Source: Bacteroidia bacterium
Lineage (GTDB): Bacteria; Bacteroidota; Bacteroidia; Chitinophagales; Saprospiraceae
DNA: 64,000 nucleotides
NCBI GenBank assembly: GCA_030430845.1
Contig: JAUIKE010000003.1
Coordinates: 43,621-107,620 of the forward strand
Reading direction: 5' to 3'
Part shown: positions 28,901-36,787 of the stretch, one piece after another
Layout of the letters: each line of letters opens with the position of its first letter
Numbering within the stretch: the stretch's first letter is position 1
Position numbers and translations under genes: made by a program
Notes under the pieces: generated by a model
Databases searched by the model: none
The model's input: only the letters and a program-made list of their open reading frames with translations
What the model was told of the DNA's origin: nothing

Positions 28901-30001
28901 GATGCAGCTGACCTGACCACCTCCCAGGTAGTAGTCCCCCACTCCCGCTGTAATATAATTAAAGAACTCCTTGTTGGAGCTGTACAGATTGATCCCTCCG
29001 AAATAGGTGCCCACCCACATATCGCCCACTGCATCACAATGGAGTACATAAATGGCATTGCTGTTGATGCCTCGTGGGTCATTGACATCATATTGGTAGT
29101 ATTGCATTTGGTCAAGCCCGGGGTTCCAGATGCACAAACCGTATTCCGTACCTATCCAGATGTTGTGTTCGCGGTCTTCTTCAATGGTCCGGACCAGATT
29201 TTGAGACAAATGCCGCGAACCTTCTCCTTCATAAGAAAAATGATCCCATTGTCCGTTTTGAGGTTGTAGTCTGAAAGCTCCCGCATCGGTTGTTCGGACC
29301 CAGATACCACCTCCGTGATCCGCCTTCATTTCCATGAGATTTCGTCCGGAAAGCGCCTCATATTGCTGTACCTCGACTAATTGCTCTTTAGGATAAATAC
29401 TTACCAGAAAACCACCATCCAGTAACAAATATAGAATGCCTTTATCTTCCAGTAGCGCTCTGCAAGTCCTGCCTTGTAGAACATCACCAGCAAAAGGAAA
29501 ATGTTCTGCCAGCGAACTCATAGAGTCCAAGGATTCTTCCAGGAAATAAACTTCATTTTTTTCTCCGACCCAGAAGCCATCCTTGCCTGGATAAAAAAAC
29601 AAGGTTGATTTTCCGGTGAGCAGGTGCTTTTGTTCTCTGAATACACCTTCTGTTTCCTCAAATTGAAAAATACGAGCTCCAATTGACTTCAGGTAAAGCT
29701 TATTTTTATACCAGAAAAACTTGGAATTACTCACTACTGCCGGCTTGCCATCCGCCCCTAATACACTATACTCTCTAAAAGAATAACCATCAAAACGGCA
29801 AATAGAAATGCGGGTAGCTACCCACATGAAGCCATGAGTGTCCTGAGTAATATCCGTGATCCCGGAATAAGGCAGGCCATTAGCATCTGTATAATGAATG
29901 AATTGACGATCCTTGGACAAGCTTAATTGTCCCGGAAGTTGCTGCCCGCTCAATAGCAGGCAACTTACAATTATCAGTAGTATATCAATTCTTTGACTCA
30001 G
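25922..30001 (-). CDS. Hybrid two-component sensor histidine kinase/response regulator (HTCS) with AraC output
   Basis: About 1359 residues in one chain. A periplasmic beta-propeller of Reg_prop repeats (IWIGTEYGLCIWNP, MWVGTYFGGINLY) is followed by a Y_Y_Y Ig-like domain (YAYMLEGFDPDWNLVG) and a membrane segment (PLAFFIYAFLFIGGLIVFYF). Then come HisKA with the phosphoacceptor box FFTNISHELRTPL, HATPase_c (NLLSNAFKYTPE, DNGAGIP, GSGIGLAF), a receiver with Asp in LLISDIMMPEMDG, and a C-terminal AraC-type HTH. Such proteins sense a glycan fragment in the periplasm and activate the linked locus. A typical signal peptide (SQRIDILLIIVSCLLLSGQQ) is encoded upstream of the TTG at 29953, yet no in-frame ATG, GTG or TTG precedes it. 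I extend to a CTG at 30001 as the likely start. Confidence 0.93.
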   Translation of the reverse strand: MSQRIDILLIIVSCLLLSGQQLPGQLSLSKDRQFIHYTDANGLPYSGITDITQDTHGFMWVATRISICRFDGYSFREYSVLGADGKPAVVSNSKFFWYKNKLYLKSIGARIFQFEETEGVFREQKHLLTGKSTLFFYPGKDGFWVGEKNEVYFLEESLDSMSSLAEHFPFAGDVLQGRTCRALLEDKGILYLLLDGGFLVSIYPKEQLVEVQQYEALSGRNLMEMKADHGGGIWVRTTDAGAFRLQPQNGQWDHFSYEGEGSRHLSQNLVRTIEEDREHNIWIGTEYGLCIWNPGLDQMQYYQYDVNDPRGINSNAIYVLHCDAVGDMWVGTYFGGINLYSSNKEFFNYITAGVGDYYLGGGQVSCIEEDPEGNLYVGLEGYGFNRIDKETRTIRKFIHQDGKNSLSYDNVHDLLFGPDGRLYIATYTGGLNIYDPLTDRFECINRANTPGFPSDAVYALLTRGDSIFIATEAGLVIYNNHTQKIEPFFQDKLGQTDVTSISLSSNELWISVVRGLIVYNFDTQEFRNFDKLRGPVSISFVEADKHGNIWIGDNFRGVYVYWQAADSLEHYSPYQDFPGKRVFGMVQGQDGNFWISTSNGLVKFEPTSQNAVVFNRQSGLPFTQFNYGAYFRSTSGKIYFGGINGLIYFDEQDDYFAKGLNQAVFTDFELFNKSVLPGTGHVLDNPIHQTKDIRLKYEENVFSIHYSAMNYTQPGQVQYAYMLEGFDPDWNLVGNQTRASYTNLSPGRYTFRVKASLDNTEWSAEETSLQIIVAPPFWLSPLAFFIYAFLFIGGLIVFYFVSVKMEKSKSMLALERQEKAHQEKLNRMKLDFFTNISHELRTPLTLIAGPLSNLIREPDIRGATRRKLEKVNHNVDRLLGLINQLLDFRKADGGQEVLKVRRCNIIHFIHDIKEAFEDLADNKQIVFDLQLNVEKEELYFDPEKLERILFNLLSNAFKYTPEQGHVLLEVKTTDGGLDGEDAYKTLRIKVKDNGAGIPKDQLKNVFERFYQVKSSGMIPTGSGIGLAFVKTLVQLHKGKIKVRSNENHGTIFCLTIPVEAKSYQDPERSESELAFTSKAGEWVDREFKNILSPFLVEVQKGQSPILVVDDNPELLEFLRESLSAKFTVHTATHGLEALAMMEKIRPELLISDIMMPEMDGLELTKRVKENIETSHIPVILLTAKAGVENQFEGFAYGADFYIEKPFYPELLVKHVENLLSTRRRLIELFKKDIYITPAEITHSKSDQEFIEKLTSLVEGHIDNQDLDISFVLKEMCISRSLLHLKLKKIAGCSATEFIRSIRLKKAAKMILTGECSISEAAYSNGFSSPSLFSRRFKEFFGMTPSQYVDSKKEEARKEI

Positions 30002-30100
30002 GCTGTGTTAATTTAATGTATCCTGCAATCTAAACATCAATAATTAAATTAAGAAATTTAATTTTGAATTGCTAGCCTGCAGCACCACAGAAAATTTTCT

Positions 30101-31810
30101 TTACGGAATGGCATAAAACCGCCAGCTTGTCTTCAGGTCTTTTGGCGGCGCCTGCTTGACCATCAAAGCTCTGACCATCTCCACCGGCATGCGGTTTTCT
30201 CGGAGTACCGCATCGTGAAATTCACGATAACTCATTTTTCCCGTATCCACCAATTCCTTCTTAAGGGCCTCGAATTGCAAGCCTCCGATCATGTAAGCAA
30301 TCTGATATAGGGGATCATATCCTCCTACGAATGAGCGTCGTACTTCGCCTTCAGCATTGGCTCTTTCATGTCCTACCCGGTCCACTAAAAAGTCGATGCA
30401 CTGCTGTGGCGTCCATTCGCCAAGGTGGTATTTCAAAGAGAAAATGATCCGGGCACAGCGGTGCATCCGCCAGAAGAGCATGCCGATCTTGTCTTCAGGT
30501 CCTTCTGGGAAATTGAGGTCCCAAAGTAGGCGCTCCCAGTACAAAGCCCAGCCTTCTCCCCAAAAAGCGGTGCCGAAATTGCCGTAGGCCCAGGAGCGGT
30601 AAACCTTGTGCCGCTGTCCCATAAAAGCCTGTAAGCCGTGGCCGGCAATTAATTCATGATGAACAGTCGCTCTGGAAAAATGAGGGTTATTACCGCGCAT
30701 GCTCATCAGTTTTTCTTCATGTGTCATGGTGCTGGTTGGATAAGAGATGCTGATGCGCTCTCCGCCGGTAAAGAATGGATTGATGAGTTGGCGTTCAGGA
30801 GTCATCATGATCATCCGCCAGGTTTCTTCAGCCAGGGGCGGGATGGTCAATAGCTCATTTTTTTTCATAAAAGAAATTGACTCATCGTATAATCGTTTGA
30901 TCACCTCGGGCTGCTTTCCAGGCTCTACATAAGTCTCTTTAACTGCTTCCAGGGCCTTGTGCCAGTCGGTGCCGAATCCCATTTCTTTGGTGGCCTTTAG
31001 CATTTCACGGTCGCACCAGGCAAACTCCTGCTCGGCTATCTCGATTAGCTCGGCTGGTGTATAAGGGATCATTTCGTATTCCAGGCGCTTAAGAATTTCC
31101 TCCTCTCCAATGGGTACTCCGACGATACCCGATTCATCGCGTTTTTGATTACTGATGACTTCCTTTTTGCTGTCTAATAACTCCATGTATTTTGTCAAAG
31201 CCGCCTCGAGATCTTCATACGGCTTTTTCACCCACCAGGTGTACAAAGGATCGTAGTCAAAATAGAAGTTATGTGCTTCCTTGAAAGCTTCTTTCAAATC
31301 ATTGAGATGACGAGTGGTGGCCCGCACTAAACGAGCATCGATATTATCTCCTTCTTCTACCTCCATGTGCTTCTCCTGGATGGTGTGCAGGATGTCGGTC
31401 ATTCTCTTAGCCATTGCTTTAGCATCCGGCTGCAAGCCTCGTCTTTTTTCAGTTATTATCTTATTCATCTCATCCTGGAAAGGAAATAGAAAATCGGACT
31501 CGTTCAAGACTTCCGCCATGTTGTTTATATTACGCAAGTCCTCCCGAAGCCGGCGGGCAAACAATTGGTAATCAACTTTTTCATCCAGACTGAGCCGGCT
31601 ATAATTCATCCCTTCCAGCTTCGCGTTGTAGTCTGAGATCAAAGTTTTCATACGGTCTATGCTTTCGGCTGTGCCCGGTACCGTGTAGAATCGGCCTAAA
31701 ATTTTCTCATCGGCACTGTATTGAATGATGAGGTCTGGCAGGCTCTGGGCGATTAGAGTGCTTTGGGTAAAAAGGAAACCCAGGAAGAGGAGTAAGATTG
31801 TGTTTTTCAT
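30101..31810 (-). CDS. DUF885-family metallopeptidase-like protein
   Basis: 569 residues with a signal peptide (1-21, TQSTLIAQ). A helical protein with H385-E-L-I-A-G-H391 followed by EGWALYWERL about 30 residues later, the HExxxxH-plus-Glu arrangement of the DUF885 family. The family is annotated as zinc-peptidase-like; its substrates are poorly known. Its place between the glycan-locus regulator and a DPP-IV-like peptidase suggests the locus also handles the protein part of a glycoprotein. Separate promoter likely, as about 270 bp including a repeat separate it from the gene upstream. Confidence 0.85.
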   Translation of the reverse strand: MKNTILLLFLGFLFTQSTLIAQSLPDLIIQYSADEKILGRFYTVPGTAESIDRMKTLISDYNAKLEGMNYSRLSLDEKVDYQLFARRLREDLRNINNMAEVLNESDFLFPFQDEMNKIITEKRRGLQPDAKAMAKRMTDILHTIQEKHMEVEEGDNIDARLVRATTRHLNDLKEAFKEAHNFYFDYDPLYTWWVKKPYEDLEAALTKYMELLDSKKEVISNQKRDESGIVGVPIGEEEILKRLEYEMIPYTPAELIEIAEQEFAWCDREMLKATKEMGFGTDWHKALEAVKETYVEPGKQPEVIKRLYDESISFMKKNELLTIPPLAEETWRMIMMTPERQLINPFFTGGERISISYPTSTMTHEEKLMSMRGNNPHFSRATVHHELIAGHGLQAFMGQRHKVYRSWAYGNFGTAFWGEGWALYWERLLWDLNFPEGPEDKIGMLFWRMHRCARIIFSLKYHLGEWTPQQCIDFLVDRVGHERANAEGEVRRSFVGGYDPLYQIAYMIGGLQFEALKKELVDTGKMSYREFHDAVLRENRMPVEMVRALMVKQAPPKDLKTSWRFYAIP

Positions 31811-31856
31811 ACGATCTGTTTTTTATAGAATACTTTTTGATTAGTTAACAAGTTGT

Positions 31857-32057
31857 GATGGTGTACTTGGCCAGTACTCGGCAGATGCTAGGATACTTTT
31901 GCCGCCTGCAGCGGCAGGATGCTTGACGTCTTTAGGCAGGTATTTGAATAGTGCTTATCTCCTTATTTTTGATAATCAAACGTCCAGCATCGTGAGTCCG
32001 CCCAGGCGGACGAACTAGCATCCCAGCATCCGCCGAGTACTGGCCAAGTACAACATC
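31857..32057. repeat. MITE-like intergenic element with 38-bp terminal inverted repeats
   Basis: Arms 31857-31894 and 32020-32057 are reverse complements at 35 of 38 positions. The interior holds two further palindromes, GCCGCCTGCAGCGGC (about 31901-31915) and GTCCGCCCAGGCGGAC (about 31996-32011). There is no open reading frame inside. The size and layout fit a non-autonomous miniature element or a large structured RNA between two same-strand genes. Confidence 0.6.
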
Positions 32058-32080
32058 CTCTATAGCTCTGGCTCCGTCCT

Positions 32081-34336
32081 TCAAAAACTCCATTTCGGCT
32101 CCGCACCCATCAAATGCTCCACAAAATAATTCCAGCGCTTTTTGGTAAAATAGTCGCTGTAAATACCCCGGTAGCCATGGCGTTGACTGGGGATGATCAA
32201 CAAATCAAAATCTTTATCCGCCTTGATCAGGGCTTCGCTAAGTTTGAAGGTTGCGGACGGATTCACGTTTTCGTCTATGCCTCCGTGGACCAGTAAGATC
32301 TTTCCCTGAAGATTACCGGCCATGGTAATATTCGACTGATTGTGATAGGCCGTGTCCACAGGCCAGCCCATGTACATCTCCGGCCACCAGGCTTTTTCCA
32401 TACGGTGGTCGTGATCGGCTGAAGAAGAGACGGCTACCTTGTAATGATCTGGATATTGCAGCATACCGTGTGCGGCATCATAGCCGCCGGCTGAATGACC
32501 GAAGATCCCGACTCGGTCGGCATCATACCAGCTGAATCGTTCTCCCAGTTGCTTATGCGCATACACATGATCGCCGAGCAGGTAGCCCAGCCGCTTGTAT
32601 GAGAAATCTCTGAAGGCCTTAGATCGGCCTGCCGAGCCGCGCCCATCGATCGTAACCACGATAAAGCCCAGCTCCGCCAGCGATTGATTCGTACTGGAAA
32701 GAGAGCGTCGGAAACTTCGGGGATATCTAAAGGTAAAAGGCCCTGTGTAACTGTACTCTACCACCGGATAACTTTTCTGGGGATCGAAATTAGTGGGCTT
32801 CCAGATCACACAATAGATATCCGAAACGCCGTCTTCCGCTTTAATTATATGGGTTTCCGGTGCCTTCCAACCCGTTTCAAATAATGCTGAAGCATCTGCT
32901 CTGGACAATTCTTTCTTATCAGATTTGCCGGATTTTCGCAAAATCGTGACAGTGGGTTCAGTTACCGTAGCGTAATTATCCACAAAAAAGCCTCCGTCGG
33001 GAGAGAAACTAATTTCGTGATGGGCATCTTCAGGAGTCAATAAGCTCACTTTTTTACCTTCAAAATCCACACTGTACAAATGCTGGAAGTAAATATTGCG
33101 GCCCGACTCTTTTCCCATAGCTGTGAAATAGATCATTTGATTCTGCTCATCCACATGTGCCAGGTCGTTCACCATCCAGTTCCCGTCGGTCAGTTGGGTA
33201 TGCTTTCCGGTGGCAACATCCAGCAGGTACAAGTGATTCCAGCCAGTCATTTCGGCCGTAAAAATGATCTTGTTCAGATCCTTCAATAAACGATATCTGT
33301 CAAAAGCATTGTTGACGCTTGTTTCACTAGATTCGGAGTAAAAAACCCGGGTTTTCCCTGTAGAAGCATCTACTTCTACATAATCTCTTTGTTTGTAGCC
33401 TCTGATATAATGCCGCCCCACGAGGCGTTCACTATCAGGCATCCACCTTAAATCCGGGCTTACAATATGAACTTTAGGAGGGAGGCCAACAGCTATCTGC
33501 TTTTGCTTTTCAATATCAAACAAAACCGTTTGGATATAAACCATGGTGGAATCCCCAGGTGAACCGCGGTAGTACCCTAACAAGCGCGGCCTGAACAACG
33601 AATCGACCGACCAGTCGAGCATGTACATTTTATCCGCCTTCCTCGTATCCACTATACTGCTCAGGATCTTTTTTGAGTCGGGCGACCAGCTGGCCGTAAA
33701 CCGATCGGGTCGTTTACCATTTTCACCGACCATAATGTCTCCCCAGCCATAATAGCTGGCATATTCGTAATGGCGCTTACCATCCTTACTGAGCTGAATT
33801 TCTTTCCCGGTTTCTGTTGAGCGGATAAAAAGGTTGTAGTCCCTGCTAAAAGCCACCCATTTCCCATCCGGGGATTCGGCTTCCATAAAGCTGGGCCGGT
33901 CATTTTCCCCAGGCTCCAGTTTTTTAATTTGATAGGTGGTCAGATCGGCTTGGTAGGCCTGGCCTCTTTCCCGAAATTCCAATTGATCTCCTTTGAATTC
34001 CAATCTGCTTATTGGTAAGCTATCAGCTTTGACATCCAGGTCAAAATTGCTATTGAGGGCCTGTGCGAATTTTTGGTGGTCAAAAGCAGGTTTGGGGGAC
34101 AAAGAGGGGAAGTCTACTCGTTTGAAGGAGCGAGTTCCTTTACCAGACAGCTCAAACCAGAGGCCGGTGGAATCGGCAAAAAACTGGGGTTGAACGTAGG
34201 CATTGTGTACCTTTTGGCGAAAGTGATCTTTTAGGAAAGCATGGGCTCGTTGGTAGTCTTCGACTGTGGGGCCCTCTCCCTGTCCAAAAAGTGGAGAAAA
34301 AAACAGGCTTAGAAATATGGGTAAAAGTATTTTCAT
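32081..34336 (-). CDS. S9 prolyl oligopeptidase family peptidase, DPP-IV-like
   Basis: 751 residues with a signal peptide (1-18, FFSPLFGQ). An N-terminal beta-propeller (DPPIV_N; WSPDSKKILSSIVD, DLRWMPDSERLVG) precedes an alpha/beta-hydrolase domain. The nucleophile is Ser615 in GHSAGGYD; Asp is in GGIDENVN and His in PSQRHGYRG. DPP-IV enzymes usually have GWSYGG at the elbow, so the GHSAGG form marks a divergent subgroup. The family removes X-Pro dipeptides from N-termini. Together with the DUF885 protein this fits peptide processing linked to a Pro- or Hyp-rich glycoprotein substrate, an inference from context only. Confidence 0.9.
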   Translation of the reverse strand: MKILLPIFLSLFFSPLFGQGEGPTVEDYQRAHAFLKDHFRQKVHNAYVQPQFFADSTGLWFELSGKGTRSFKRVDFPSLSPKPAFDHQKFAQALNSNFDLDVKADSLPISRLEFKGDQLEFRERGQAYQADLTTYQIKKLEPGENDRPSFMEAESPDGKWVAFSRDYNLFIRSTETGKEIQLSKDGKRHYEYASYYGWGDIMVGENGKRPDRFTASWSPDSKKILSSIVDTRKADKMYMLDWSVDSLFRPRLLGYYRGSPGDSTMVYIQTVLFDIEKQKQIAVGLPPKVHIVSPDLRWMPDSERLVGRHYIRGYKQRDYVEVDASTGKTRVFYSESSETSVNNAFDRYRLLKDLNKIIFTAEMTGWNHLYLLDVATGKHTQLTDGNWMVNDLAHVDEQNQMIYFTAMGKESGRNIYFQHLYSVDFEGKKVSLLTPEDAHHEISFSPDGGFFVDNYATVTEPTVTILRKSGKSDKKELSRADASALFETGWKAPETHIIKAEDGVSDIYCVIWKPTNFDPQKSYPVVEYSYTGPFTFRYPRSFRRSLSSTNQSLAELGFIVVTIDGRGSAGRSKAFRDFSYKRLGYLLGDHVYAHKQLGERFSWYDADRVGIFGHSAGGYDAAHGMLQYPDHYKVAVSSSADHDHRMEKAWWPEMYMGWPVDTAYHNQSNITMAGNLQGKILLVHGGIDENVNPSATFKLSEALIKADKDFDLLIIPSQRHGYRGIYSDYFTKKRWNYFVEHLMGAEPKWSF

Positions 34337-34363
34337 TTTAGATTGTTTTTTGATGATTGGCGA

Positions 34364-34394
34364 TTTATATGGGGTTGTGTGAACCCCATATAAA
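34364..34394 (-). terminator. 13-bp perfect hairpin after GH146-like gene
   Basis: TTTATATGGGGTT (34364-34376) pairs with AACCCCATATAAA (34382-34394). It lies 8 bases past the stop of the gene ending at 34403 and also upstream of the DPP-IV-like gene. Confidence 0.65.
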
Positions 34395-34402
34395 CAAAAA
34401 TT

Positions 34403-36742
34403 TTACCTCTTTATCGTTCTGGCATAAAAGAACGGCCCCGCCCGATGTCCTACATGCGGGTCCAGTTTGATAGTTACAGTACTATTACTAGCCGTCAATT
34501 CATCGGGAATGTCGTATTGGACATCGATGAAAGTCCCATCCTGCTTTCCGCTGATATTTTCGGTGGCGATCTTCTGGCCATTTACCAAGATATCAAAAGT
34601 TTTGGAACCTGTGAATCCCCCCCAATATTCCAGTACCAGGGCCATAGGTTGCCCTTTCATTACCTTCATATCGAACGACAGCCAGCCGCCGCGCTCAGCC
34701 CCCCGCGCTTTACGGCCACGGAAATCCTCCATGATATTGAGCTTTTCACCCGTAAAATTATGATTCCGTTCCGGTTGCATTTCTCCTGGTTGGAAGGCAT
34801 CGAAGGTCATTTCCTCCAGCTTTTTCTTACGTTCTTGCTCTTCCTGGTAAGCAGCCTGATGAGTTTCCCATTTCTCCTGATTGAACAGGTCGAAATAAAT
34901 GGAATAACGACGATCGTGGGTTTGGTAAAAAGGTTTCAGTACCACATCTCTTGGGTTACCAACCTCCACCGTTTTGAAAGTATTGGTTGCTCCTTCCACA
35001 GCCTCTAACCAGGCAGAAGGATCTCTTTCCTCTGACATGAATACCGGCACATAGTCGCTTTCTCTTGCTTGTTCATCTTCAACAGGCCCCAGATCGCCGG
35101 CTAGTACAATAGGACCATAAAAAACAGCGATGCGGTTTTCATCATCCGGCATGGCTTCCAGGCGAAGGCTAAAAGGAAAGCTGATGTCCACCTGATCCCC
35201 ATCTTTCCAGCTTCTGTTAATGGCCAGAAAATTACCAGGACCTGCATCAACGGAATATGTTTTTCCGTTGATTTCAACATCCATGCCATTCTCTGCCCAA
35301 TAAGGATACCGCACATAGAAGATGAATTCCTGAGGAGCGTCCATATTCATAATGAATTGGGTGCCTTGTTCTTCCGGGAAGTTTGTTTTTTGAGTTAAAG
35401 TGACGCCTTTCTCTTCCCATTGAACTGCTGAAGCAATGAACTGACTGGCGTACAGCTCATTTTCATTATGGTAATAAATGTTGGCTCCGTACTTGGCGTG
35501 GGTTTCCATACCTGAACCGACGCAGCAGGTAAACCATTCGGGATCCTGATAGGTTTTGTGTCCGCCCATTTCCAGCGAAAGATTGTAGATCACTCTGCCG
35601 GTTTCGGGATGCTGAGCGGCCAGGATATGGTTAAACAAGGCCCTTTCGTAAAAGTCGGCTACTTCTGCGCGAGGTTCCCAGAAAAACAAGTGGTGCGACA
35701 ATTTGAGCATGTTGTAAACATTGCAAGTCTCAGTAGTACCATTGCTTAATCGATTGCGAAGTTTGTTGGCTTCGCCGAAATATTCGTGATTGCCGTGGCC
35801 GCCGGTTACATAAGAATGGTCATGAACAACCGTTTTCCAGAAAAACTCAGCCGGTTTTTTATCCTCCTCATTCCCGGTGATTTCGTACAAGCGAGAGGAA
35901 GCAATCAATTTCGGAATTTGAGTATTTCCATGTTTTCCAGGGAGGATATCCTCCCCTTTTGCGAGGGGGTCTATAATGGCCTCATGGTGAAAGACGCGGG
36001 CAATTTCCAGGTATTTTTCTTCCCCAGTATCCGCATAAAGGTCGGCCAATGTTTCCTGTACCCCGCCAAATTCGCAGTGCAGCATTTCCTGGACCTGTTC
36101 ATTGGTTAATGGTAGTACAATGGTCCCGATCCAGTTGGCAAAGTTTTTTTCCACCTCCAAGGCTTTTTCATTGCCCAACACCCGATAGGCGTCCCGTAAT
36201 CCGGCCATTACTTTGTGATGGGTATAAAATGGTGCCCAAATACCATTCAGGTCAAAACCCTGGGAGCGTATTTCACCCTTGGCTACTTCTTCTTCAAAGA
36301 TTTTTTTCCCATTATCAAAAGCACCAAGGTATTGTCCTCCATTGGCTTCCTGGACGATGGCCAGTTCGTCGACGATATAGTTTGCTCTTTTTTTGAACTC
36401 CTCATCACCGGTGGTTTGGAACATCAGTACACTGGCACTCAGGTAATGCCCCAGGCTGTGCCCCGCCAGTGACTGTGACTCCCAGCCGCCGTAGGATTCG
36501 GCTCTGGGCTCTAGGCCTGCCTGTTCTCTGAAGCGAGCCAGCAGACGGTCCGGCTCGTAATTGAGCAGGATCTGTTTGTTCAGATCAACTCCTTTTTTAA
36601 AACGACCGTCCAGTAATTCTACTTTGGCCAAATCAAATGCCTCAACTGCCTCCGGGTCGTCCCCACCGGTGGTGATGACTTTGTTGGAACAGGCAGAGAG
36701 GATTAGGGTGATGGTAACTAAGACCAATAGATATTTTTTCAT
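34403..36742 (-). CDS. GH146-like beta-L-arabinofuranosidase lipoprotein
   Basis: 779 residues with a lipobox (LILSAC, Cys18). N-terminal family motif: WESQSLAGHSLGHYLSA. The metal/thiolate residues are E338-T-C340 (TTETCNVYNML) and C406-C407 (FTCCVGSGMETH). The TCCVGSG and ETCN-YNML blocks are characteristic of the GH146 branch (DUF1680 relatives), not classical GH127. A C-terminal module (about 645-779, HNFTGEKLNIMED through FYARTIKR) resembles the DUF6805 beta-sandwich. GH146 members remove beta-L-arabinofuranosyl groups. It is followed by a hairpin and preceded by a GH127 gene with a 45-bp gap, so both may be co-transcribed. Confidence 0.9.
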   Translation of the reverse strand: MKKYLLVLVTITLILSACSNKVITTGGDDPEAVEAFDLAKVELLDGRFKKGVDLNKQILLNYEPDRLLARFREQAGLEPRAESYGGWESQSLAGHSLGHYLSASVLMFQTTGDEEFKKRANYIVDELAIVQEANGGQYLGAFDNGKKIFEEEVAKGEIRSQGFDLNGIWAPFYTHHKVMAGLRDAYRVLGNEKALEVEKNFANWIGTIVLPLTNEQVQEMLHCEFGGVQETLADLYADTGEEKYLEIARVFHHEAIIDPLAKGEDILPGKHGNTQIPKLIASSRLYEITGNEEDKKPAEFFWKTVVHDHSYVTGGHGNHEYFGEANKLRNRLSNGTTETCNVYNMLKLSHHLFFWEPRAEVADFYERALFNHILAAQHPETGRVIYNLSLEMGGHKTYQDPEWFTCCVGSGMETHAKYGANIYYHNENELYASQFIASAVQWEEKGVTLTQKTNFPEEQGTQFIMNMDAPQEFIFYVRYPYWAENGMDVEINGKTYSVDAGPGNFLAINRSWKDGDQVDISFPFSLRLEAMPDDENRIAVFYGPIVLAGDLGPVEDEQARESDYVPVFMSEERDPSAWLEAVEGATNTFKTVEVGNPRDVVLKPFYQTHDRRYSIYFDLFNQEKWETHQAAYQEEQERKKKLEEMTFDAFQPGEMQPERNHNFTGEKLNIMEDFRGRKARGAERGGWLSFDMKVMKGQPMALVLEYWGGFTGSKTFDILVNGQKIATENISGKQDGTFIDVQYDIPDELTASNSTVTIKLDPHVGHRAGPFFYARTIKR

Positions 36743-36787
36743 AATAGGTTTATTTTTGAGGGGCGAATCCGCCTCTAGAATTTTGTT

